From contig OY969122.1 in assembly GCA_963698085.1 (NCBI GenBank), positions 1,674,001 through 1,738,000 of the forward strand: a DNA stretch of 64,000 nt, written 5' to 3'. The number at the start of each line of letters is the position of its first letter. Within the stretch, counting starts at the first letter, position 1. The notes beneath the pieces are model-generated. The model ran no database searches. It was not told the origin of the DNA and saw only the letters and a list, made by a program, of their open reading frames with translations. This stretch comes from VRUE01 sp963698085. GTDB taxonomy: Bacteria > Actinomycetota > Thermoleophilia > Solirubrobacterales > 70-9. The translations under genes were made by a program, and so were the position numbers. This document shows, piece after piece, positions 41,287 to 49,472 of this stretch.

Positions 41287-42183
41287 ATGGACGAAAGCCG
41301 GCTGGCGTGGATCTTCGGCTCGTCGCGCAGCGGCAGCAGCTGGTTGCTGCGCATGCTCGCCGACTTCGAGGAGGCGGTGCCGGTCGACGACCCGCACCTC
41401 GGGCACCATCTCGGCGTCTGGCGCCCGATTCCGCTCGCCTGGGCGGTTGCCGACGGCGAGCCGCCGGAGCTGACCACCCTGCTCGAGCTAAAGGCGAATG
41501 AGCCCGGCTACTTCTTCTCCGCCCGCCATCGCGACAGCTGGTGGCAGCCGCTTCGGCAGCTCATCGTCAGCCGCTTCGAGGCCCAGGCCGAGGACGCCTG
41601 CGTGGAGGCGCAGAGGGCAACCGTCGTGGTCAAGGAGCCGGGGTCGCACGCGGCGCCGCTGCTCGGCGAGCTCTTTCCGCGCTCAAAGGTCATCTTTCTC
41701 CTGCGCGACGGACGTGACGTGGTCGATTCATGGCTGGACGGCTACCGGGACGGCGCCTGGGCGATCCCGGGCGGTGCCTTTCCGGTCGCGCCGGAGGGTC
41801 GCATTGCCCTGATCCGCTGGCTCGCGGCCGTCTGGGCCTACCGCAGCCGGGCGGTCAAGGAAGCTTTCGAGACGCGCTCGCCTCAGGACCGCCTGCTGAT
41901 TCGCTACGAGGACCTGCGCCAAGAGACGATCCGGTCGCTCGAGCAGATCTGTGACCTGCTCGGCTTCGACCGGGATCGCGCCGTGGAGGTCGCCGAGCGC
42001 CACCGTTTCGAGCGCCTTCCCGCCGATGCGCGAGGACCGAGCCGACGGGAGCGCGTCGCCGAGCCGGGCGCCTGGCGGGTGCACCTGTCACCCACTGAGC
42101 AGGATGCGTTGCACGAGGCGCTGGGCGAGGCGTTGGCGGAGTTCGGCTACGCGGACGCGCCGCTGGGGACGGTTGCCGCCTGA
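41287..42183 (+). CDS. Sulfotransferase family protein
   Basis: A 298-residue PAPS-dependent sulfotransferase. The 5'-phosphosulfate loop is GSSRSGSSWLLRML (residues about 11-24) and the 3'-phosphate loop is FLLRDGRDVVDSWLDGY; LIRYEDLRQETIRSLEQICD is the usual third motif. It transfers sulfate to an unknown acceptor, possibly a glycan or lipid. Confidence 0.92.
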   Translation: MDESRLAWIFGSSRSGSSWLLRMLADFEEAVPVDDPHLGHHLGVWRPIPLAWAVADGEPPELTTLLELKANEPGYFFSARHRDSWWQPLRQLIVSRFEAQAEDACVEAQRATVVVKEPGSHAAPLLGELFPRSKVIFLLRDGRDVVDSWLDGYRDGAWAIPGGAFPVAPEGRIALIRWLAAVWAYRSRAVKEAFETRSPQDRLLIRYEDLRQETIRSLEQICDLLGFDRDRAVEVAERHRFERLPADARGPSRRERVAEPGAWRVHLSPTEQDALHEALGEALAEFGYADAPLGTVAA

Positions 42184-42276
42184 GTGAGCGCCGTTCCGTA
42201 ACCGACGCTCTACCGCCATAGACAACTTGCCTAAAGCGGGTTACTCTTTTTTTAGTAGGCGTCGAATCGGAGGGGA

Positions 42277-43701
42277 ATGGGCTGGATCGGAATAGCGGAG
42301 GTGGTCGGCGTCTCGCTGATCGTGCTCGGCGGTTCGGTCGCGTTTCTGTTTCTGCGGGAGCGCCAGGTGCGGCGTCGCTTCGCCATCCTCGCCGACATTG
42401 CCGCGGTCTCGGATGCCGGCGGCAGCCTCGAGCAGACCTTCGACGAGGTCTGCTCGATCCTGGTGCCGGAGCTGGCCGACTTCTGCATGATTGACGTGAT
42501 CGGCGAGGATCGCGTGCCCCGCCGGGTCGCCGTGCGAATCGCGCCGGGCGGCGACGAGGAGATCGAGCAGTGGCTGGCGGAACGGCTGCCCTCCGTGCCG
42601 GCGCCGATGCTCGACGGCGAGCAGCGGGACTCGCTGACGCCGCGCTTCTACGAGCGCATGTCCGACGATGACCTGCGCGAGCTCGCCCACGATCCCGAGG
42701 ACCTCGAGTTCCTGCGACGCCTGAACCCCCGATCGGCGATAACCGTCGCGCTCAACGCGCGGGGCCGGGTGACCGGATCGCTGACGATCGGCGTCGCCTG
42801 GTCGGGCCGGCGCTACCGGGATGAGGATGCGCGCTTCGCCTGGATCCTCTCCGGACGCGTCGCCCTCGCCCTCGACAACTCGGGCCTCTTCGCCGACCTC
42901 GAGCGGGCCGAGCGGGCCCGCGCCGAGATCGCCGAAACGCTGCAGCGGGGCCTGCTGCCGCCGCCGCTGCCGCACATCCCGGGCTGGTCGATCGCCGCGA
43001 TGTACCGGCCGGCGGGGGCGGAGAACGAAGTCGGCGGCGACTTCTACGACGTCTTCCGGGTGCCGGGCGGCTGGATGCTGGCGATCGGCGACGTCACCGG
43101 ACGTGGCGCCTACGCCGCCTCGATAACCGCTGTCGCCCGCTACACCCTGCGCACCGCTGCCCTGCTCAGCAACGACCCACTGGTGGCGCTTTCGACCCTC
43201 AACCGGGTACTGCTCGCCCGCGGTGACGCAGCCCTCTGCAGCGTCGCCGCGGTGACGATCGGCGAGGACCCGCGCCAGCCCGTGCGCATCGCCGTCGCCG
43301 GCCACCCGCCGCCATTGCTCGTCGACGGCGAGGACGTCACCGAGGCGGCGAGCGCCGATCCGGTGCTGGGTGCTTTCCCCGAGGCGCAGTGGAACATCGC
43401 GCACAGCCAGATCGAGCCGGGCCAGCAGCTCGTGATCGTCACCGACGGCATCGCCGAGGCCCAGGGCGCCGAGGGACGCTACGGCGAGGAGCGCCTGCGC
43501 GGGGAGCTGCGGGGAGCTCGTAACCCTGCCCTCGCCCTGCAGCGGCTCGAGTCCTCGCTGCACGCGTTCACCGAAGGGAATCTCGACGACGACATCGCGA
43601 TCCTCGCCATCGCCCGCACCTCGGCCGATTCGCGTTCGGTCGACGAGGCCGCCGCCGAGTTGCTGGCGGGCGCCTCGAGCCTTGGGGGCGGCGATGTCTG
43701 A
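42277..43701 (+). CDS. SpoIIE/RsbU-type PP2C serine phosphatase with GAF-like sensor
   Basis: A 474-residue protein: membrane anchor (GIAEVVGVSLIVLGGSVAFL, 5-24), a GAF-like sensor (about 40-205), then a PP2C-type phosphatase with LQRGLLPPPLPHIPGW, ENEVGGDFYDVF and ILAIARTS. VGGDFYD and SDGI-like VTDGIAEAQG hold the metal-binding Asp residues. Such phosphatases dephosphorylate STAS anti-anti-sigma factors, releasing the anti-sigma factor. The STAS, anti-sigma and sigma genes nearby support that role. Confidence 0.93.
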   Translation: MGWIGIAEVVGVSLIVLGGSVAFLFLRERQVRRRFAILADIAAVSDAGGSLEQTFDEVCSILVPELADFCMIDVIGEDRVPRRVAVRIAPGGDEEIEQWLAERLPSVPAPMLDGEQRDSLTPRFYERMSDDDLRELAHDPEDLEFLRRLNPRSAITVALNARGRVTGSLTIGVAWSGRRYRDEDARFAWILSGRVALALDNSGLFADLERAERARAEIAETLQRGLLPPPLPHIPGWSIAAMYRPAGAENEVGGDFYDVFRVPGGWMLAIGDVTGRGAYAASITAVARYTLRTAALLSNDPLVALSTLNRVLLARGDAALCSVAAVTIGEDPRQPVRIAVAGHPPPLLVDGEDVTEAASADPVLGAFPEAQWNIAHSQIEPGQQLVIVTDGIAEAQGAEGRYGEERLRGELRGARNPALALQRLESSLHAFTEGNLDDDIAILAIARTSADSRSVDEAAAELLAGASSLGGGDV

Positions 43702-44098
43702 TCCACAGGTGCTGGTCGAGCGCCTCTATGAGCGCTTTAACGTGCGCGACGAGGCCGGCATAGTCGAGCTCTGCGACGAGGGGATGGAGTTCTTCCCCGT
43801 TGTCACCGCCGAAGCCGTCGGTCGCGACGCTCCCTATGGCGGCCGGGCCGGCCTGCACGATTACCTATCCGACGTCGCCGAGGTTTGGGAAGAGCTGCAG
43901 ATCACTCCGAGTCAGGTCGAACACCGGGGCGGCACCGTGCTGGTTCTCGGACGGGCCTACGCCCGCAGCCGTGAGCTCGGCATTCGCGACGTCCCGGTTG
44001 CCTGGATCTGGGAGGTGCGCGACGGATTCATCGTTCGCGGTGAGGTTTTCCCCGATCCGGAGCAGGCAGTAGAGCGCTTTAACGCCCTTCCTGCCTAG
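43694..44098 (+). CDS. SnoaL/NTF2-like protein
   Basis: A 134-residue cone-shaped alpha+beta fold protein. LVERLYERFNVRDEAGIVEL and YGGRAGLHDYLSDVAEVWEE are typical of the SnoaL-like family and IWEVRDGFIVRGEVFPDPEQ of its last strands. It may bind a small ligand or be a ketosteroid isomerase-like enzyme. Its ATG lies inside the phosphatase gene end, so the two are co-transcribed. Confidence 0.85.
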   Translation: MSDPQVLVERLYERFNVRDEAGIVELCDEGMEFFPVVTAEAVGRDAPYGGRAGLHDYLSDVAEVWEELQITPSQVEHRGGTVLVLGRAYARSRELGIRDVPVAWIWEVRDGFIVRGEVFPDPEQAVERFNALPA

Positions 44099-44448
44099 GG
44101 GGCGAAGGGCAGCTCTTTGTCGAGCCCGGTGACGTCCATCACCCGCTGCACGCCGATGGCACGGCTGCGGACGAAGCGAAGATGCTCCCCGTCCACGTTG
44201 GCACGGCGGTGCGCGGCGACGAGGACGGCGATGCCAGTCGAGTCGATGAACTCCAGCTGGCGCAGGTCCACCGTGATTGCCTTCGCACCGTCGGACTCGG
44301 CCTGCTCCAGCTCGGTGGCGAGGGTTGCTGCATTGGCCATGTCGAGTTCGCCCGCCAGTTCGACAGTCCACGCGGCCGCATCGATGCTGATCTGAACGGT
44401 CAGCGCCCCATCCCGCACTTTGCGGCTCTCGCGCTCCGTCCCGGCCAT
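44095..44448 (-). CDS. STAS-domain anti-anti-sigma factor
   Basis: A 117-residue STAS protein. VELAGELDMANAATLATELE and the phosphorylation-site motif LEFIDSTGIAVL (Ser 70) are those of SpoIIAA/RsbV. When dephosphorylated it should bind the anti-sigma kinase and free the sigma factor. It is convergent with the SnoaL-like gene. Confidence 0.92.
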   Translation of the reverse strand: MAGTERESRKVRDGALTVQISIDAAAWTVELAGELDMANAATLATELEQAESDGAKAITVDLRQLEFIDSTGIAVLVAAHRRANVDGEHLRFVRSRAIGVQRVMDVTGLDKELPFAP

Positions 44449-44466
44449 GACCTCACTCTACCGCTG

Positions 44467-45354
44467 CTATTCCCTGGGTTTCTGCCGGGCCTCCAGCTGA
44501 ATCTCCCTCTCGGCTCGATAAACGCCTTCCTCGATCTCGATGCCGCGCTCCCGCTCGGCGTTCAGCTGGTGGCCGAAGAGGATCGCCAGGTTGCTGATCC
44601 AGAGCCAGATCAGGAGGGCGACGAGGCCGCCGAGGGTGCCGTAGGTCTTGTCGTAAGAGCCGAAGTTGGCGACGTAGAAGGCGAAGGCTGCCGAGGCCAC
44701 CGCCCAGATGACGATCGCGAAGAGGCTGCCTGGAGTCACCCACTTGAAGGCGCGCAGCCTGACGTTGGGGGATGCGTAGTAGAGGACCGAGACCATGGTG
44801 ATGAAGATCGCCACCATCGCCGGCCACTTGGCGATGTTCCAGACCGTCACCGCCGTATCGCCGACGCCGATCGGCTCGGCGACCGCGCTGACGATCGGGC
44901 CGGTGAGGACGAGGGCCAGCGCGAGCACGGCCACCATCACGATCAACAGCAGCGTCACCGCGATCTGCAGCGGCCGCAGCTTCCAGAACGGGCGGCCCTC
45001 GGGCGTCTCGTAAATGACGTTCGAGGCACGCATGAAAGCGCCGACGTAGCCGGAGGCCGACCACAGCGCGACCGCCAGTCCCAGCACGAAGGCAAAGCCG
45101 GCGGCGCTGCGGTTCGAAGCGATCGATTCGATCGGGCCGGAGAAGGTTTCGACCGCCGATTCGGGCCCGATCGAGGCGATGATCTCGGTCAGGCTCGAGG
45201 TCGTCGATTTCGGGTCGCCGAAGAGGCCGATCAGCGAGACCATCGCGATCAATGCCGGAAAGAGGGAGAGCAGGCTGTAGTAGGTAAGGGCGGCCGCCCA
45301 GTCGGTCAGGTTGTCCTCCCTGAACTCGGCCACGGTCCGTTTCAACGTGTCCAC
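44467..45354 (-). CDS. YihY/BrkB-family membrane protein
   Basis: A 295-residue integral membrane protein with about six helices. The start FREDNLTDWAAALTYYSLLS and LFPALIAMVSLIGLFGD, RPFWKLRPLQIAVTLLL and GTLGGLVALLIWLWISNLAI are the family hallmarks. Members were once called ribonuclease BN; they are now regarded as envelope proteins of unknown function. It lies between two STAS genes. Confidence 0.92.
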   Translation of the reverse strand: MDTLKRTVAEFREDNLTDWAAALTYYSLLSLFPALIAMVSLIGLFGDPKSTTSSLTEIIASIGPESAVETFSGPIESIASNRSAAGFAFVLGLAVALWSASGYVGAFMRASNVIYETPEGRPFWKLRPLQIAVTLLLIVMVAVLALALVLTGPIVSAVAEPIGVGDTAVTVWNIAKWPAMVAIFITMVSVLYYASPNVRLRAFKWVTPGSLFAIVIWAVASAAFAFYVANFGSYDKTYGTLGGLVALLIWLWISNLAILFGHQLNAERERGIEIEEGVYRAEREIQLEARQKPRE

Positions 45355-45398
45355 GTAACCCCGGTTACCCAGGGCCCACTGCTCTCAACCGGTGCCAG

Positions 45399-45770
45399 TC
45401 AGCCGCGCAGCTCGGCGAGCGCCGCCTCGCGCTGCTCGTGCATCGAGATCGACGATTCGACCCCGGTGATCTTGAGCAGGCGCCGCACCTGGTGGTTGTG
45501 CGAGCAGAGCACCAGGCGGCCCTCGCCCTCCCCGCCCGCCTCACGGTCGAGCTGCTTCCAGGACCTGACAATCAGCGCGATCCCGGTCGAATCGATGAAC
45601 TCGCAGTCGCTGAGGTCGAGCATGAGACAGGCGTCGGTCTCGGCGAGCACCGCCTCCAGCTCCTGCTCGAGCTGCGGCGCCGTATTCATGTCCAGCTCGC
45701 CGGACACGGTGATGGCGGTGATCCCGCCATCGAGCTTCTCTCTTCGCACTCCGAAGGGCTCAGGGCTCAC
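45399..45770 (-). CDS. STAS-domain anti-anti-sigma factor, second copy
   Basis: A 123-residue STAS protein with VSGELDMNTAPQLEQELEAV and FIDSTGIALIV (Ser 61). The GTG at 45770 is chosen because the longer open frame (to 45848) lacks family sequence. This second antagonist could respond to a different phosphatase or pair with the same anti-sigma protein. Confidence 0.9.
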   Translation of the reverse strand: MSPEPFGVRREKLDGGITAITVSGELDMNTAPQLEQELEAVLAETDACLMLDLSDCEFIDSTGIALIVRSWKQLDREAGGEGEGRLVLCSHNHQVRRLLKITGVESSISMHEQREAALAELRG

Positions 45771-45917
45771 GCTGGCGATCCTACCGCAGGAATTTCGTCG
45801 AATTGCAGGCCGGACCGGGTTTGGCGACTGGGGCGGGGGGTAGCCCAATGACCTAAAAGCCCGGCGGTTATGCTCGGGCGCCGCGGGGAACTAGGTCCCC
45901 AGCGGAGATTGCGGTTC

Positions 45918-46760
45918 ATGCCTGAGAACTCGACGATCAATCAGAAGCCCAGGGGGCTCCAGATGACCCTTCCGGCCAAAGCCGAGAACGTCGCCGTGGT
46001 CCGACACGCTCTCGCGGGCCTTGCCGAGGAGATCGGCATGGACGAGCCGGGGCTGGCCGACCTGAAGACGGTCGTCACCGAGGCCTGCATGAACGTCGCC
46101 GTCCACGCCTACAACGGGGGGCCGGGACCGCTCCTGATCGAAGCCCAGCCCGACGACGAGGGCCTGACCGTCACCGTTCGCGACGAGGGCATCGGCATCC
46201 AGCCTCAAGCCGATGTCGAGCGGGGTAGTCTGCGGTTGGGCCTCTCCCTGATTGCGGCCCTTTCCAGCAGCTTCGCCATCTCCGGCGGGCTCGACTGCGG
46301 CACCGAGGTGAAGATGCGGCTGCCCCTGCACGGAGGTGACCCCGGCAGCATCGACGGCGACCCGGTGAGGATGGAGCCGGATCTGCACGACACGACCGAG
46401 CTGGTCACCGACCGCCCCGAGCTGCTCGGCCCTGTGCTGGCACGGGTCGTCGGCGCTCTCGCCGCCCGGCACGACCTCTCGGTCGACCGGGTCTCCGACG
46501 CGGTGCTGGTCACCGATGCGATTGCCGCTGCCGCTCCCTCGCGCTTCGACGACGGCCGCGTCCGCCTCGGTCTCGACGATCGCGGCGAGGGCATCGCCCT
46601 GCGCCTCGGGCCGATGGAGGCTGGAGCGGCGGGTCGCATCCGTGAGGAGCTGGAGGTGCCGGACGTCGGCGGCTCGCTCGAGCTGCTGGCCGACGAACTC
46701 GCCGTCGAGGAATCCAGCGATGGCGAGTACCTCGTTATTCGCTTTGCCGCTGCTCCCTGA
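45918..46760 (+). CDS. Anti-sigma factor, RsbW/SpoIIAB-like ATPase
   Basis: A 280-residue protein. The first 130 residues are a GHKL ATPase: TVVTEACMNVAVHAYNGGPG is the N box and VRDEGIGIQPQAD the G1 box, with LGLSLIAAL as a G2 equivalent. A second degenerate ATPase-like half (from residue 145) is unusual; simple RsbW proteins have about 150 residues. It should bind and block the sigma factor and phosphorylate the STAS proteins. Its 3' end overlaps the convergent sigma gene by 26 bases. Confidence 0.88.
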   Translation: MPENSTINQKPRGLQMTLPAKAENVAVVRHALAGLAEEIGMDEPGLADLKTVVTEACMNVAVHAYNGGPGPLLIEAQPDDEGLTVTVRDEGIGIQPQADVERGSLRLGLSLIAALSSSFAISGGLDCGTEVKMRLPLHGGDPGSIDGDPVRMEPDLHDTTELVTDRPELLGPVLARVVGALAARHDLSVDRVSDAVLVTDAIAAAAPSRFDDGRVRLGLDDRGEGIALRLGPMEAGAAGRIREELEVPDVGGSLELLADELAVEESSDGEYLVIRFAAAP

Positions 46761-47544
46761 TCTGCTCCCTGATTCGCGATAGGGCGCGTCGCAGGATGCG
46801 CGATACGTGCATCTGCGAGTGACCGATGCGCTCGGCGATCTGCGATTGCGTCATGTCCTCGGCGAAGCGCAGGCGTAGGACCAGGCGCTCGCGATCGTCG
46901 AGGTAGGGGAGCGCCGCGTCGAGCGCGATCCGTCCCTCGACCAGCTCGAAGGACTCGTCCTCCTCGCCGATCCACTCGGTCGGAGAGGACTCTTCGGCGT
47001 CATCGGAGCCGGCGGGCCGGTCGAGCGAGAGCGGCCGCCGGTTGTGGTTGGCCTCCATCACTTCGAGCACCTCGGTCTGCTCGACCTCGAGGCGCTCGGC
47101 GATCTCGCCGACCGACGGCGAGCGTTGCAGCTCCTTGGTCAACTCGGTGATCGCTTTGTCGACCTCGGCCATGCGGTCGTGCAGCCCCCGCGGCACCCGG
47201 ACGGTCCAGACCCGATCGCGGAAGTGGCGTTTGAGCTCGCCGAGGATCGTCGGCGAAGCGAAGGCGGTAAAGGGGATACCACGGTCGGGATCGAAGCGAT
47301 CGACGGCGTTAAGCAGGCCGAGGTTGGCGACCTGGAGCAAGTCGTCAAAAGACTCGCTGGCACCGCGATAGCGCAGCGCCAGCCGCTTGGCGAAGGGCAT
47401 GTTGCGCCGCACCAGCTCCTCGCGAATCGCCGGGTCACGGGTCTGGGCGAAGCGCCTCCACAGCTCCCGATCGCGGGCAAGCTGCTCTTCGGCACCCGGA
47501 CCGGGTGCCGAATTCATCTCCTCTTTGTGCCGCTCTGCTGCCAT
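46735..47544 (-). CDS. RNA polymerase sigma factor, SigB/SigF group
   Basis: A 269-residue group 3 sigma factor. Region 2 is NMPFAKRLALRYRGASESFD and DLLQVANLGLLNAVDRFDPD; region 3 is PSVGEIAERLEVEQTEVLEV; region 4 is LPYLDDRERLVLRLRFAEDM then TQSQIAERIGHSQMHVSRIL. The second Met (47517) may be the start. It is the expected output of the partner-switching genes beside it and likely controls general stress genes, possibly including sodA next to it. Confidence 0.93.
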   Translation of the reverse strand: MAAERHKEEMNSAPGPGAEEQLARDRELWRRFAQTRDPAIREELVRRNMPFAKRLALRYRGASESFDDLLQVANLGLLNAVDRFDPDRGIPFTAFASPTILGELKRHFRDRVWTVRVPRGLHDRMAEVDKAITELTKELQRSPSVGEIAERLEVEQTEVLEVMEANHNRRPLSLDRPAGSDDAEESSPTEWIGEEDESFELVEGRIALDAALPYLDDRERLVLRLRFAEDMTQSQIAERIGHSQMHVSRILRRALSRIREQIREQRQSE

Positions 47545-47745
47545 AGCAACGCCTGACGGTAAGCCAATCCTGGCCGGTACCGCCCTAGAGCCCTCACGGA
47601 CCGTGCGGCTTCGTAAAGTCGATTGTGCCCAAGCCGCCGCCTACCCGCCACTGGCTCTGGTGAAACGTCACGGGAGTGGGTAGTCGAATCCCCGCGGCGG
47701 TTAGGCTCCCGCGGGACTTCAAATTCGAAAACAAGGAGCTTCCAG

Positions 47746-48345
47746 ATGGCCTTCTCGGTTCCCGATCTTCCCTACGACTACGACGCGCTCGAGCCCCACA
47801 TCGACGAGGCGACGATGCGCGTCCACCACGACAAACATCACCAGGCCTACGTCGACAAAGCCAACGGTGCCCTGGAAGGGACCGAATGGGCCGACCGCGA
47901 CGTCGAGGAGGTGCTGCAGAACCTCAGCAGCCTGCCCGCCGATAAGCAGGGCCCGGTCCGCAACAACGGCGGCGGCCACTACAACCACACGCTTTTCTGG
48001 CAGATGCTCAGCCCCGACGGTGGCGGCGCCCCGAGCGGTGACCTCGCCGCGGCGATCGATTCCGCCTTCGGCTCTTTCGAGGAGTTCAAGACCAAGTTCA
48101 AAGAAGCCGGCATCGGCCAGTTCGGCTCCGGCTGGGCCTGGCTGGTCAAGGACGGCGACGGCGTCGCGATCGCCAAAACTCCGAACCAGGACTCGCCGAT
48201 CTCCGACGGCAAGACCCCGTTGCTCGGCTGCGACGTCTGGGAGCACGCGTACTACCTCAAGTACCAGAACAAACGCCCGGACTACATCGATGCTTTCTGG
48301 AACGTCGTCAACTGGGACTACGTTGGGCAGAGGTTCGCTCAGTAG
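47746..48345 (+). CDS. sodA: Superoxide dismutase, Fe/Mn family
   Basis: A 199-residue enzyme converting superoxide to peroxide and oxygen. The N-terminal LPYDYDALEPHIDEATMRVH with HHDKHH, HYNHTLFWQML, and the metal motif DVWEHAYYLKYQNKRPDYID are complete. Ribosome site acaaggag eight bases upstream. Its stop codon falls in the arm of a shortened family B repeat. Confidence 0.96.
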   Translation: MAFSVPDLPYDYDALEPHIDEATMRVHHDKHHQAYVDKANGALEGTEWADRDVEEVLQNLSSLPADKQGPVRNNGGGHYNHTLFWQMLSPDGGGAPSGDLAAAIDSAFGSFEEFKTKFKEAGIGQFGSGWAWLVKDGDGVAIAKTPNQDSPISDGKTPLLGCDVWEHAYYLKYQNKRPDYIDAFWNVVNWDYVGQRFAQ

Positions 48346-48391
48346 CGGACGCTGCAAACCGGCGCATCTCGGGGTCGGTTTCGCGCCCGTA
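48343..48391 (+). repeat. Family B repeat, internally deleted copy
   Basis: ctgcaaaccggcgcatctcg then gggtc is identical to the left end of copy 3 (52018-52042), but it jumps directly to ggtttcgcg, the right end, losing about 80 central bases. AAACCG and CGGTTT still pair and the outer tagcggacgc/gcgcccgta pair with wobbles. Like a shortened MITE derived from the full element. Confidence 0.65.
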
Positions 48392-48415
48392 GCTAGCTGA
48401 CCCGCCTACATACCT

Positions 48416-49449
48416 TGTGAACCGCTGAGAAGCCATCCGGGCCCTCTCAGAGGCTTGGGGTGTCTACGCCCTACGGCCTCAAAGGAGGACCCGGATGAAG
48501 GTTCACGCTAACGCCGTTCTCGGACCCGCGGGACGGCTCGCGCTGGTGGAGGCGATCGAGTCGGGGATGACGCAGAAGGCCGCAGCTGCGGCCTTCTGCG
48601 TGGCGCCCGCGACAGCTCACCGCTGGTGGCATCGGCGCCTGAATGCCAGCGCCGAGGAAGTGCGCTCGGGCCGCTGGCTGCTCGACCGTTCCTCTCGCCC
48701 CCATCGCAGCCCACGGCTGCTCGACGCGAAGACCCAGAGGCAGATCTGTGAGTGGCGCCGGCGCACCGGCTGGGGACCGCGCCTGGTGGCCGGCAAGGTC
48801 GGCCACCACCACTCGACCGTCTGGAAGGTGCTCCACCGCCACGGCATCTCCCGGCCCGCCAGGGCGCCGCGGGAGGAGGCCCGGCGCTACGAGTGGCCCT
48901 GCCCCGGCGATCTCCTGCACATGGACACCTCGCGCTATGCGCGCTTCGAGCGCCCCGGGCACGCGGTCACCGGGGACCGCTCACAGCACTCACGCAAGTG
49001 GATGGATCCCGCTACCCGCGTCGGCTATGACTTCTGCCACGCGATCGTCGACGACCACTCCCGCCTGGCCTACGTCGAGCTTCATCCCGACGAGCGGGCA
49101 GCCACCGTCACCGGCTTCGTCGAGCGTGCGCTGGAGTTCTTCGGCTCGCATGGCATCGAGGCCAAGCGCCTGATGACCGACAACGCCTTCGCCTACGTCA
49201 AGAACCGCGCGCTGCGAGAGCTCCTTGCCTCCAGAGAGGTCAAGCACATCACCACCCAGCCCTATCGATCCCAGACCAACGGCAAGGTCGAGCGCTTCCA
49301 CCAGACGATGGCGAGGGAGTGGGCCTACGGAATGGCCTACCGCTCCCACCGCCACCGCAACAAGGCCCTGCCACACTGGCTCACGCACTACAACGAGACC
49401 AGGCCCCACAGCTCACTTGGAGGCCGGCCGCCGATCAGTCGCGTTCACA
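48416..49449 (+). mobile_element. IS481-family insertion sequence
   Basis: Imperfect terminal inverted repeats TTGTGAACCGC (48415) and its partner GCGTTCACAA (49441-49450) enclose the transposase gene. TGT...ACA ends fit the IS481 group. No target duplication is obvious (acct before, cgtc after). It lies between convergent sodA and the GMC oxidoreductase. The transposase frame is intact, so the element may be active. Confidence 0.75.
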
Positions 49450-49472
49450 ACGTCCGTGGGCAGGACAGCTAG
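48495..49472 (+). CDS. IS481-family transposase
   Basis: A 325-residue DDE transposase. An N-terminal helix-turn-helix (MTQKAAAAAFCVAPATAHRW) precedes the integrase-core residues Asp 144 (LLHMDTS), Asp 229 (LMTDNAF) and Glu 266 (NGKVERFHQ). HYNETRPHSSLGGRPPISR is the typical end. The right inverted repeat lies within its last ten codons, so the stop is just outside the element. Ribosome site aaaggagg precedes the ATG. Confidence 0.93.
   Translation: MKVHANAVLGPAGRLALVEAIESGMTQKAAAAAFCVAPATAHRWWHRRLNASAEEVRSGRWLLDRSSRPHRSPRLLDAKTQRQICEWRRRTGWGPRLVAGKVGHHHSTVWKVLHRHGISRPARAPREEARRYEWPCPGDLLHMDTSRYARFERPGHAVTGDRSQHSRKWMDPATRVGYDFCHAIVDDHSRLAYVELHPDERAATVTGFVERALEFFGSHGIEAKRLMTDNAFAYVKNRALRELLASREVKHITTQPYRSQTNGKVERFHQTMAREWAYGMAYRSHRHRNKALPHWLTHYNETRPHSSLGGRPPISRVHNVRGQDS

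Noticed and set aside
44182..45843. A 553-codon open frame opposite the STAS and BrkB genes
   Set aside because: Composition (Asp/Arg/His-rich) is that of an antisense reading of GC-rich genes; the minus-strand genes have clear family motifs.
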